Assembly: GCF_026210795.1 (NCBI RefSeq)
Contig: NC_089440.1
Location: 248,001-312,000 of the forward strand
Direction: 5' to 3'
DNA: 64,000 bases
Source: Rhizophagus irregularis
Taxonomy: Eukaryota > Glomeromycota > Glomeromycetes > Glomerales > Glomeraceae
Notes under the pieces: model-generated
Database searches by the model: none
Told to the model about the DNA's origin: nothing
What the model saw: only the letters and a program-made list of their open reading frames with translations
In this document: positions 22,963-33,270 of the stretch, one piece after another
Numbering within the stretch: position 1 is the stretch's first letter
How the letters are laid out: each line of letters begins with the position of its first letter
Translations under genes and position numbers: made by a program

Positions 22963-23290
22963 TTGCGTACTTCTCTTCATCTTCCCATCACTCCTTTTCG
23001 TCTCCCATCACTCCCTTTTATCTCTCACCTCTTCGTCTCCCATCACTCCTTTACATCTCTCATCATGTCCTATTTCTCCTTTTTGTTTCCTATCACTTTT
23101 CATTCTCTTTTTTTCCCTTTCATCTTCTATTACTTTCTATTACTCCATTGTTATTTCATTTTTTTATTAGCATCTTTCGTTTCTTTTATTTGTATCACTT
23201 CAATAAAAATAAATATGGTGATTTTTTTCTTTAAAATCGTAAATGTGTGACTTAAATTTTAATTTTTGCAAATAAAATTTCATTAAATAA
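22963..23290 (+). repeat. Pyrimidine-rich dispersed repeat, copy 1
   Basis: CTTCTCTTCATCTTCCCATC is followed by repeated CACTCC..TTCGTCTCCCATCAC units. It then passes into TTATTAGCATCTTTC and TAAATATGGTGATTTTTTTC and ends with AAATAAAATTTCATTAAATAA. The reverse complement of 36110-36490 matches it over its whole length. Overlapping ORFs of 93 and 95 codons arise from the bias and are not genes. Confidence 0.75.
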
Positions 23291-23699
23291 GATTACTTTG
23301 AATAAATATGCTTGCAAAAAAAAATTGTTTTAAAAATTTTTGGAATAAAATTTTAAGTTTAACTGATCAAAAATTAGATATGGCATATTTGAAAAAAACC
23401 CGGGCGATGATCACCCAGGCGACGTTTAGCAATCCCTAATTTTTATTTATTTATATATATTAAAAGTATTTAAAATAGTAAATTTTCAAATAATGTTTTT
23501 ATGCCAATTATTTAATATTACTAATGAAAAAAAGAGAGACACTTCAAACAAATTTCTGCTATATACTTTTTTAATTATTTTAAAAACTTTTTAATTTATG
23601 TTATGAATATTATATGATTATATAATAAGAAATTTGTAAAAAATTTCTATGAAATTAAAAAAATATTAAAATTAAAAAAAAAATGCTAAAAATTAAAGT
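23291..23699. other. Spacer, no gene seen
   Basis: AT-rich stretch between the pyrimidine repeat and the next array. Nothing is supported. Confidence 0.4.
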
Positions 23700-23910
23700 T
23701 ATTCTTCACTGAAATTCTCTATCAAAAAAAAAAAACTTCCCTGTTAAAAAAATTTACTAACGAAATGATCTATCAAAAAAATCTTACCTATTAAAAAAAA
23801 AATTCAAATTCTCAGCGAAAAAATTATTTATCTTCCTATTAAAGAAAAATTCTTTAATAAAATCCTCTATCAAAAACATCCCCCTATTAAAAAAAAATTC
23901 TCAAAGAAAC
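23700..23910 (-). repeat. AT-rich degenerate array, minus orientation
   Basis: Units of GAAATTCTCTATCAAAAAAA, then CCTGTTAAAAAAATT or CCTATTAAAAAAAAATTC. They are the reverse complement of the arrays at 1015 and 22560. With 22560-22822 it forms an inverted pair around about 0.9 kb. Confidence 0.65.
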
Positions 23911-23960
23911 TAATTTTTGGCAAGATAAAATTATCAAGTATAGTTGGATTAAATTAAATA

Positions 23961-24194
23961 CAGTTGGACAAAAACATCAAGTACAGATAGACACGGACAG
24001 ATAAAAATACCAGGCACGAACAGATAAAAACATCAAGCATCATGTACAGATAAAACATCAAGCATGTACATCTCAAGCATGGGACAGATGAAAATCAAGC
24101 ATAAACAGGTAAAATGTCAGATACGGAATGACATTTTGTCTAGCCATGCTTGATTTTTTGCTGCACAATGTCTGATAATTTTGTCCAACTCGAC
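23961..24194. repeat. Short tandem units bounded by an inverted repeat
   Basis: About five variants of ACAGATAAAAACATCAAGCA lie in tandem from 23961 to about 24110. The left edge AGTTGGACAAAAACATCA and the right edge, read in reverse, AGTTGGACAAAATTATCA form an inverted repeat. A MITE-like origin is likely; no target duplication was found. Confidence 0.5.
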
Positions 24195-25055
24195 TTACCA
24201 TATTATATAATTAAAAGGTTGTGGATTTTAAACTAGGCTAAATTTTTACGAAATATAATGTTTTCTTTAAATTTTATGAATTATTTTCAACCATCAAAAT
24301 TAAATTTAATAAACAAAAATTATTAACCATTATAAATAGTATGATTTACTGAAGAATATAAAGTTATAAACACTCTAGTAATACCGGTATATCATGGTTG
24401 GTGATAATTATATAATTTGAAATATTTTCAACTGGTAATTTTTTCAAATCTATTATATTCAATCCATTATAAAAGGTAACCAAGAGGGAATTTGGAAATT
24501 TTGGATAGTTTTGATTTTAAAGTAAATAAGTAATATATAATGGTAAATATGATAAATGCAATTCCCCTTTTTTCAATCTTTTTGCTAAATTTAATTCAGA
24601 TATTAATTTTATATAATGTTGTCATATGAATTATATATAATAATTTAGCTTATTTTGATATGTTTTTACTAAATTCGTAAATAATTATTAATTAACCTGA
24701 CTTTTTTTGCATTTCTTAAACATGATAACATCAACAGTATTAACGTTAATAATTTTTTTTTATTTTTTCAAAGATTAATATTGAAGGTTAAGTTTTTTTG
24801 AACAATACATTAGTCATTTAAATTCTCTTAATTTTCCATATAAATAAACGGAGAACAGATTTTATTTTAACCTTTTAAAACTTCATACTTATTAATTTCT
24901 TTATACAGTGATTAAAATAAATATTAATCACATGACTCAGTAATGCAATATTACAAATTAAATTGTGTCTTTCTCATCTCATTTCATTATTTTTTTTTAC
25001 TTTTTTTATTTTATCCATAATCTCTGTATAATGTATTTTTTATTTATTATTTATT
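24195..25055. other. Spacer, no gene seen
   Basis: AT-rich DNA. Its end lies just before the short kinase N-terminal relic. Nothing else is supported. Confidence 0.4.
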
Positions 25056-25172
25056 ATGGAAGAAATTAAACTCAGTGATGATGAGTTTAAAGATTTCATT
25101 ACTAGTCACATAGAGACTAATTTTATTTATACTGGAAAAAGTAAATTTACTCTAATTTGCCGTAATGATTGA
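25056..25172 (+). pseudogene. N-terminal relic of a TKL kinase
   Basis: A 38-residue reading frame starts MEEIKLSDDEFKDFI. It matches the first residues of the intact kinase on the other strand at 27794 (MDEIKLSDDVIEQIKDFI). It ends at TGA 25172 with no zinc module or kinase domain following. The first coding bases and start codon were copied, in inverted orientation, about 2.7 kb away. A functional micro-protein is possible but not supported. Confidence 0.55.
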
Positions 25173-26194
25173 AAATGCTGGATCTTTCCAGTTTTGCCAT
25201 TTTTATACCTGTTTAACAGTATGATTTATTTCATTTCAAATTGGAATTACTATTAAAAAGTATAAATTTTGTTTACCACTGATTTATATGTTAATAAGTT
25301 TAATCATTTATGGATGTCTTGTTTTATAAATTGGTGAACAATTGTTAAAAATAATTTTTTTCTTTGACTGATCATCAAAAAAAAAGAGAAAATTTGAATG
25401 ATTTTTTTATCTGAATTGCAATCTAGGTAATTCAGATTAGATCTTTTGTATAACTAACATTCAGATCTGATTTCATCGTGTCAATTGTAATACAAGAAAT
25501 ACATTTTCTCTCTTTTTTAACTATGAATACCAGCTTTGCTAATTTATTGCCTGTAATGTTTAATCTAACAACGTAAAGGTAATATTAAACACAAAAATTG
25601 TACTACAAATTAATCAATAATTCAAACTTATAATATGTTTAATTTGATTTACTAATACACGAGAATTAGCATTGGGATTTAAGATACTTCTGAATCAAGC
25701 CAAACTTTTCTTTTGACATCCTAAGTGCGCTAGAGGACCTTTTTATTTCCTGATACCTTAAATTTGTCCTTTTAATCAAATGTTATTTCATGTTTAAATT
25801 TCATCACATGGTATATGTGGTTATTTAGATAATTTTATTTTATTAAAAAATAAGATATATTTGTTAATTAAAAAAAAACTTCAATAAATAATCAAATGAT
25901 ATTTTAATAAGAAATTATGTGTAATTTTTTCTTTAATCCACTACGACGATAAAAAATAGAGAAATCATTCCTTTTTCTCTTAAATTTTTAATAGAGGATT
26001 CTAGAAAAGTAAGTTAATGTATTTTCTTTAATGTATAATAAATATATAAATATATATAAATATAATTTTTTAAACATATAAATCTTATAAACTTAAAACA
26101 AGTATAAAATACAGTTATAAGGTTAAATTTGATGAAAAATAAAATTTTGCTTTTACATTATTTTAATATTCTATTAACTATGTAAACAAAAAAT
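25173..26194. other. Spacer, no gene seen
   Basis: AT-rich spacer between the kinase relic and the 3' end of the next kinase. No gene or repeat is supported. Confidence 0.4.
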
Positions 26195-27794
26195 TTAATT
26201 GCAATCTTCGGAATTAATATTGAGTTTGGTAAAATCAACTTTTATTGATTCTAATGTATATAAAAAAGCCAAAAATAAATATTGTATCAAAAATACGATT
26301 TAATAAAACAAATTAAATTCGATATAATTTACCTGAATATTCTATTCCAAGTAAATCATCATTACTATCGGCATTTTTTGGTTCTGGAAGATTTTTAAAA
26401 TCTAAAATTCTACTTGTATAAACTGCTTGAGGATGTGTCATATATGGGAGTGTACTTGTAGAAGATAATGGTGATTGAGCTGTTGAAAATGATGAGGACG
26501 ACTTTTTATTAATTTCATCTGCTTCTTTTTTTTGCTCATTGAGCACAGAATCTAAATAACTCTTAACATATAAATCACCAAATAACTTTTGTAATTCATA
26601 TGAATTAGGTCGTTTTAAAGGGTCTGCATCCCAACATTGATTAATAATGTCAAAAATTAATTGAGGAATTTTATAATTAGACTTTGGCCTCAACCCATTA
26701 CAAATTTTTATTGCTAAGAAATCATCATGAGCTATATCATAATAAGGAGGGAAACCTGTACAAATTTCATATGCAATAATTCCAAGTCCATAAATATCAC
26801 TTTCTTCAGTATATTCTTTTCCTCTTAAAACTTCTGGAGCTACATAAGGTAATACACCATATATTTTTTTATTACTATTTTGAGTATTTTGAGAGGATTG
26901 TACATTTGCTGGTTGACATAATCCCAAGTCAGTAATATAAGCTTCATCGTCAAAATTACTTAATATATTTCCACAATGAAAATCTTGATGAATTAATCCT
27001 TTATTATGAATATCATTAAGACCAAGTGCAATAAGATATAAACTTTGTAACTTTTGATTCCAATCCAGTGAAATAAAGTTATTGTTCAAATGTTGTCTTA
27101 AGCTACCACTTTTTAAATCCATCACCATTATAAAATTATTTGTTTTTGGATCTTTGGTAATACCAAAACAACGAACTATCCAATTAGTATAACGTGCTAA
27201 AATATGTGTTTCAACCTTAAAAGAAAATTACAGTTAGTTTAACATTTATAAAGGCTAATAATACTAAAATCAGTAAAAATATCTTACTTCTTTTAAAAAA
27301 TCTGCTGTAATATCTTGGGAATTATGTAAGCACTTTAAAGCGACTTTTGTTTCACCTTTCCTTTCCAATTGATTATTGTTATATTTAATTTGCCAAGGAC
27401 CATCTTTCCAAACTGCTTTAAAAGTAGTTCCAAACCCCCCTTTTGCTAAATATTCAACATCTTCAAATTTATCATATTCAATCCACTCTATGATATGGTC
27501 TGTATCCTCAACTTTTAATTGTGCTTTTTGAATAAATTCATCAACGTCATGATTTCCACTTGTCCAATTTTTGAAATTTTGTTTAAAATATTGTGATTTA
27601 CATGACCGACAATAATAAAAACTAGATTTAGGCTGCTTACAATTTTTACATAAACCATAGTTTTTATAACGTTCTTTTAATTCTTCGTCTGTTATTAGTT
27701 TATCAATTAACGATTCTTGTTCTTTAGTTAATTCACGATAGATGAAGTCTTTTATTTGTTCAATAACATCATCACTTAATTTAATTTCATCCAT
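26195..27794 (-). CDS. TKL protein kinase, 481 aa, three exons
   Basis: complement(join(26195..26250, 26333..27215, 27288..27794)), 1446 nt; introns of 82 and 72 bp. The N-terminal zinc module CKNCKQPKSSFYYCRSC is at about 49-65, followed by the NWTSGNHDVDEFIQKAQL linker. The kinase domain starts near 118 (YLAKGGFGTTFKAVW), with VALK lysine, LIHQDFHCGNIL catalytic loop, TDLGL and VAPEVLRGKEYTEESDIYG. The C-lobe ends CWDADPLKRPNS. The HRD Arg is Gln; the catalytic Asp and Asn are kept, so activity is plausible. The tail has the family motif HPQAVYTSRILDFKNLPEP. The last exon (phase 1, 56 nt) encodes ESIKVDFTKLNIN and the stop; without it translation would run into the intron. The role is cytosolic signalling, with an unknown substrate. 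Confidence 0.9.
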
Positions 27795-28194
27795 TTTAAT
27801 AAATAATTTTTAAACAAAAAATATGTTAATAATTCATGTGTAAAAATTACTAAAAAGTAATAAAGAAAAAAAAAATGAAAAAAAAAGTGGTGAAACGTTA
27901 TTCTATATTGAAATGATTTCAAGATCGGCAACAAAATTGTAAAACAAGACTAGTTAAAATACACAAAGGAACACAATAATCTGATCGGCAATTAAATTTA
28001 TCCAATTTTGGCAAATAAGGGTTTTTATTTAAATTTTCTATAATAGGTAAGATCAATTGACGAAATAAATAAATAAAATAAAATATAGAGTATTATGTAA
28101 TTAAAAAGTTGTGTATTGCAACGAAATGAATTTTTTTCATAAGTAAAACTAAAATTTATGATAAAATAATTTATATATTGAGAAAAAGGTAAAG
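27795..28194. other. Spacer, no gene seen
   Basis: AT-rich upstream region of the kinase at 26195-27794. Nothing else is supported. Confidence 0.4.
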
Positions 28195-28326
28195 AATGTA
28201 TATATTCGTTATTTTGAATATGATAAATTTATTCAAATAGTTGAAATTGGTAAAGGAGCTTTTGGTAAAGTGAGTAAATCAAGTTTTGTTAGTACAGGAT
28301 TAGTCGCACTATTGTTAATCGTATAA
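28195..28326 (+). pseudogene. Kinase N-lobe relic (glycine loop)
   Basis: An open stretch reads RYFEYDKFIQIVEIGKGAFG and then KVSKSSFVSTGLVAL. GKGAFGKV is a canonical GxGxxG nucleotide-binding loop. The frame then hits TAA (about 28324) where the VAIK lysine should be, and the sequence passes into a palindromic AT repeat. It belongs to a different kinase subgroup from its neighbours (FEY...VEIGKG type). Only about 40 residues survive. Confidence 0.6.
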
Positions 28327-28344
28327 TCATGTGACCGGCGATCA

Positions 28345-28490
28345 TGTTACGAATGTTGCAAATGTTACGAATGTTTAATATGTTTAACATGTTAAACATA
28401 TGCAACATATTTAATATATAACACATATTTAACATATTACATTTGTTAAATATGTAGCATTTATTTAATATTTTAAACATGATTAGCATA
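28345..28490. repeat. AACATATTT / AAATATGTT simple palindromic repeat
   Basis: Repeated short words (ATGTTACGAATGTT, TTTAACATGTTAAAC, CATATTTAACATATT) form a low-complexity, partly self-complementary block. The reverse-strand ORF rich in Met, Asn and Leu here is a by-product. Confidence 0.5.
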
Positions 28491-30271
28491 GATATTTTTG
28501 TTATAAATATATGTGTTCCAAGTCAATGTAAAAGATAGATAATCCTGTTATATTTTAATAAAGCATTTATTAAATAAATTATCTCATTGTGTATTTAGAG
28601 TTTTATTACATTTGTGAGTCAACATTTGCGTCTGAGTGTATATGCCCGTGTGTGCAATACCGTATTCGCATTTGACTGAAATTTCATTTGTTTTATTGTG
28701 TAACCTTCGTAAATCGATCGACAGTGATACATTTACTAATATTTTCATATAGTTTATTTCACTTCGCGTTCATTAACATTATTTAACATTTATTTTTATT
28801 ATTATACCTTCTGCTTACTATACACCCCTACGCTTATTTTTATAAGCATACAAGAACTGGCTTAACACTATCAAGTATGAGCTTAAATGAGCGAAGGTAG
28901 GAATCAACTTTTTATGTTGTACACTAGGGTGAAATCAAGAATCAAAGTTGGGCACATTAATTAACAAATTTTTTGGTAAATGTATACATTTTAAAAAAAA
29001 CGGCAAATTATATAACAATTTTTTTTCGATCCTAATTAATCAATGATTTTATATTCCTGAATAATGAAACATTGTTATTTAGTTCATTATCATTAATTCA
29101 GGATTTAAAAAGTTTCATACAGATTATATAGATTATATAGATTTTATAGATTTTACTTTATGTAGGAATTCTTTAACTATCTGCCCAAATACCATGTATC
29201 AATTTCATTTCTTTGATAAACATGTGATATTATTTTTTTACAAGAAATTTTACTATAATGTTTACCGCAATACTTGTAACTGAAAATTTTACGTTCAGAA
29301 TGCAATTACTAAAATCTTAATAATATTTGGGGAGCGGTAAAACAAACTTATTCACATGGATACAAATTAATTTGTTAATGTTTTGTAACAACAGTGTTTT
29401 AGATAGATCAGGTGATTTATTTTACATGTTGATCACGTAAAATTTATTACTTCTTTTGGATATGAACAAGTAAAAAAAGGAAATAAAAAGAAAAGTATTT
29501 CAATAGCACGTGACTGTAATTACAATATCTCTTAATCGTTGTGTTTTAAAAAATATGAAACTAAAATTTTTGCATTGTTACTACAGGAATTTATTACGTT
29601 TTAAACAGCAATCATATAGAATATTTATTATACTGTATTGTTAAAACATTGCTAGTGTTTTATATGATATCATATCTTAATTAAATTACAAGCCATAAAA
29701 GAACATTAATACAATTACTGAATTATCAAGCATGTGAAAAAAAATAAAAATTTAAAAATAAAAATAACATTTTATAAATAAATATTCCAAATGGTATGAT
29801 GGACAGCCGGACAGGAACTGTTGAAACTTCCCAAATCTCAAATTGAGATCATTTGACATATCGACATGCAAAGTAGTTCGGAAACCATGGATAGAAGGAA
29901 TCGTGGAGTTGAATTAGGGAAAGATTGGTTAATATACTTGTAAAATGTTTTCTTTTTGAGCATAATTATTATTTTACTTCTTTTAAAAAAATTCCCTGAT
30001 TATTTTAAAAAAAAATACAGTATCTTGTTAAGAAATCAGTTTAATCAATATAATCGTTATTTTGCAAAAAAATCTTTGATTCATTGATCTCAATTACATC
30101 ATTAATTATACCTTTAGTAAAGCCATTGAAGCGCCAATGCCAAAAAATCTTTTAAAATATTTTTACTCTTATTATCCAATTATAAATTGATTAAGTATTG
30201 ATTTATTGAATACATTCCACAGCTGTGGGTTTGAACTTTGAATATTAACATATATAATAAAAAAAAATTGA
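28491..30271. other. Spacer, no gene seen
   Basis: AT-rich; no ORF or repeat that I can support. Confidence 0.4.
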
Positions 30272-30419
30272 TTAACTTAAATAAATAAATAAATAATATA
30301 AAATAAGTAAATAAAATAAGATAAAATAGTTTACCACAAGAAAAAAAAATAAGATTAAATAAATAAAACAAAACAAAATAATAAAATTCAATAAAGTAAA
30401 ATAAAATATTTTTTCTATA

Positions 30420-30838
30420 AATATGAATAACTGAAGGTAACGAGTTTTATTAAGCTTTATTAATTTGATCAAAATTTTTCGGCGATATTCAGAGTGTGAT
30501 TCTTCCCCACGTGATCTGCTAGGCGTTACACTCTTCGCGTTTCTCATTTTCATAAGTATTCTGGAACTTTGGTTTTTACAAGGTGTGAAATCATACTTGT
30601 TACTCTCGTTTAATTTCCTAACGCAATAATGCCGGCCAAAAGTCACATGTATACAATTTCCTTTTTCACATTTTAACAAGCTATGGCAAAGAGATTCCAT
30701 AAGTTCTAAACTTTTAAAAGGATTACGCAAAATGTAAAGAACAATAGGATTATCGAATGCATAATTAAATGACAATTTTTTCAGGTAATGAAATTCTATA
30801 AAAGGAATTACAATTTTTGTAACAAATAAAAGAATCAT
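30420..30838 (-). CDS. Hypothetical ORF, uncertain
   Basis: A reverse frame from ATG 30838 reads at least 120 residues of mixed, coding-like composition (NPFKSLELMESLCHSLLKCE, CIHVTFGRHYCVRKLN, SVTPSRSRGEES) before entering AT-rich sequence that only gives Phe/Leu/Ile. It has five Cys residues and a basic Ser/Arg patch but no family that I recognise. The true 3' end is unknown; an intron or decay after about 30440 is likely, since the open frame continues to 30272 only as low complexity. Confidence 0.3.
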
Positions 30839-30934
30839 GAGAATTTTAAAATCTTATGCAAACAGATTTATTTAATTTTAGCAGGTTCCAAATGATAAAT
30901 TATAAAGTCATAAAAGAAAATAAAATTTAGATAT

Positions 30935-31268
30935 ATCAGAGATAAGTTTAACTTGGATGTTAGCGATATTATAAACAAGATAGATTTGTTTATTAAAAGA
31001 TAAGAATATAAAGAAAATTCAGAGAGATTGGAATTTTAGCTAAAATTAATAGCAAGAGAAAGTTTAAAGCTGCCGATTCAATAGAATATATTTTACATAG
31101 TAGTAATCTTAATGAAGTTGTTGATGAAGAATTTTTAAATGAATGGTTTCCTGCTGAATCTAGGATGAGATTCATTGAAGGAAATAATTATGACGTTTAT
31201 GGAGTATCGTTCTTGGACTTATTGGTGGAATTCTGTGGGTCATATTTATATCAATTACTTTTGTTTTA
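30935..31268 (+). pseudogene. Unidentified coding relic or exon
   Basis: Frame open from 31011 to TAA 31268. It encodes about 85 residues of normal composition, including KINSKRKFKAADSIEYILH, VVDEEFLNEWFPAESRMRF and DVYGVSFLDLLVEFCG. It has no early Met. The bases just upstream (30945-30998) read FNLDVSDIINKIDLFIK in a different frame. I infer a frameshifted gene fragment or an exon whose partners I cannot find. The family is not recognised. Confidence 0.35.
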
Positions 31269-31505
31269 AAGAATGAATAATTTATAAAATCTTAAAATGC
31301 TAAGATTTTTTTACACGTTAGTACACATAATATATATATATTTTTTTTTTATAGAAAAATTTGTCATTTCTTTATTTCTAATAAATAAGATTATTAAATA
31401 AAAACAAATAAAAACATTAAATACTTATAAAATTAACCCACTTGAATCTGAAATATATATTATTTTGATTATTGTCATTTTCAAAATAGTAGCGTTCAAT
31501 AATTT

Positions 31506-31648
31506 GGTTACGGTACATTTTGCCGAAAGCCATTTCGCCGAAAGGACGTTTCGCCGAAAAATAGGGCCAACATTATGCAGAATTATAAATAACTCAGGCC
31601 AGAGATTATTTTTCGGCGAAATGGCTTTCGGCAAAATGTCCTGATACC
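31506..31648. mobile_element. 143-bp MULE-type MITE with perfect 9-bp TSD
   Basis: The left end GGTTACGGTACATTTTGCCG and the right end read in reverse, GGTATCAGGACATTTTGCCG, form terminal inverted repeats that continue through AAAGCC and TTTCGCCGAAA motifs. The element is flanked by CAATAATTT on both sides (31497-31505 and 31649-31657), a perfect 9-bp target-site duplication typical of Mutator-like transposition. There is no coding capacity. A decayed relative is at 22841-22934. Confidence 0.88.
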
Positions 31649-31888
31649 CAATAATTTAACTTTAGTACGTATCACATGTTGATCTTAATTGATCAATGAA
31701 ATACACCCCAAAATTTTAGGGACTCGCTCAATTAGCCAATACGTAATAAATACAACATGGAAATAAATCGAAAATTTTGCAACGCGGCATTAACTTTTAA
31801 CATACAATTTAATATTTATGATAAATTTAATAATGCAGCGATACATTTTTTTTAGAGAGTTTTTTTATATTTATTTTTTTTTTTGTGA

Positions 31889-32130
31889 TTATAACGCTTC
31901 GGACGCTCTAACAGTTCCCGTTCCTAAAGTATTATCTCTGTTATCTGTAATGCCAATGATTGAAAGTTCGTGGTGATAAATATGTTTCACGAAATTACTT
32001 GCGATCAACTTTCTGAGGCGTATGTCTGTCTTATCTGTCCCCACTCCCCTACCTACTTTGCGTTGAAATTTTAAACGTTTTATTATTATTATTATTTTTT
32101 TAACATAATTTTTTTTATCTTGTAACTGAT
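31889..32130 (-). CDS. Hypothetical ORF with higher GC 3' part, uncertain
   Basis: The reverse frame ending at 31889 contains about 57 residues with composition unlike the flanks (VGRGVGTDKTDIRLRKLIAS, HHELSIIGITDNRDNTLGTG, then VRASEAL-stop). The upstream part of the 102-codon ORF is A/T low complexity, so the ATG at 32197 is doubtful and this may be a last exon or a relic. No family is recognised. Confidence 0.3.
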
Positions 32131-32197
32131 TAATGAAATATAGCATGTTATATAATGGAATTCTGTTTAGTGTTACACTTAAAAAGATTTTAATCAC

Positions 32198-33182
32198 GAA
32201 AATAAATAAAATGAAAAAAAAACTAAATATTAATAAATCAATTGATAAAGTAATTTTGAACAGGCGGCCGGTTAAAAATTTGATTATTTTAGCTTAGAGG
32301 CTTGGATTTGTGCTTGTGTAACTCAAGTCTCGAGTTGGCTCGACTTGAGTCCAAGATCTAATTTGGCTATTTTAATAAATTTGAAATTTGGAAAACTATC
32401 CCTTGAAGTATACCTTAGAAAATATTACTTCAAACAAGAATATATTTTTTAATTTTTGATCTATGAATAATTTTCTCAAAAAACTTTTAATAGAATGGAT
32501 GATAATCAATAAATTACAAATATATGTGAAAATATTTAATCTATATAATTTTTTTTATTAAACTTACTAATAATTAAATTTTATATTTGTAGCTGTAGAA
32601 AGAGGGAAAAAAAAATCAAGTAAAGGAAGAAAATTTTTAATAAATTATTATAAAGTTTGTTTATTAATATTATGTGGACTTTTTTATGAAATTTATCTTA
32701 CACTTTTTTTAAGATCTTGGACGCTATTTAACTAAAATTTAGTATATAAGAACTTACGCTTGGGTGAAAAATATAATTAAATTTTAAATTATTTGAATCT
32801 TTTATCAACTTGTTTCATTTCTGCTTTTATACACTCATGATAATTTTTTTAAAAAAAATAATAAAAATCTTATATATAAAAATAATCAATATCGATTTTT
32901 CAACCAATATTTTGAAATTTAATGACTAAGGATAAAGGAATTATTATTACGAGAGTTGTTACACAAACAGTAAATACTTGCTTTTAATGGAAAAAAAACG
33001 GAGTCACGATATTATAGTAACCTGTATCACGCGACAATTTACAATTAAGTTGATCACTGCATCTGTAGAATTCTTTTATTCTTTCATGGAATTCTAATCG
33101 GAGTTCATTCAAAATCTTTCCATAATGAACTTCTAGATTAATTGTTTACTATAATTCTTTAGGATTTTGAACTCCTTACTTT
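32198..33182. other. Spacer, no gene seen
   Basis: AT-rich. Near 32310-32350 there is a small palindromic motif (ACTCAAGTCTCGAGTTGGCT, then CGACTTGAGT) that could be a MITE scrap. No gene. Confidence 0.35.
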
Positions 33183-33193
33183 AAATATATATA
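33183..33193 (+). promoter_or_regulatory. TATA-like box of the kinase at 33271
   Basis: AAATATATATA about 80-90 bp before the ATG of the six-exon kinase. The spacing fits a core promoter, but AT-richness lowers specificity. Confidence 0.35.
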
Positions 33194-33270
33194 CTAGAAG
33201 GTTTTCTTGAACGCTACAAATAAATTATATATCTTTTGAAATAACAAAACAATTAATATAAATATCGTTT

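Noticed and set aside
22953-23250. Two overlapping Ser/Phe/Leu-rich ORFs
   Set aside because: They occupy a dispersed pyrimidine tract that recurs in inverted form at 36110-36490, where the reading frames are not conserved in length or start.
32310-32355. Palindromic ACTCAAG/CTCGAG motif
   Set aside because: Too short to define an element and no flanking duplication seen.
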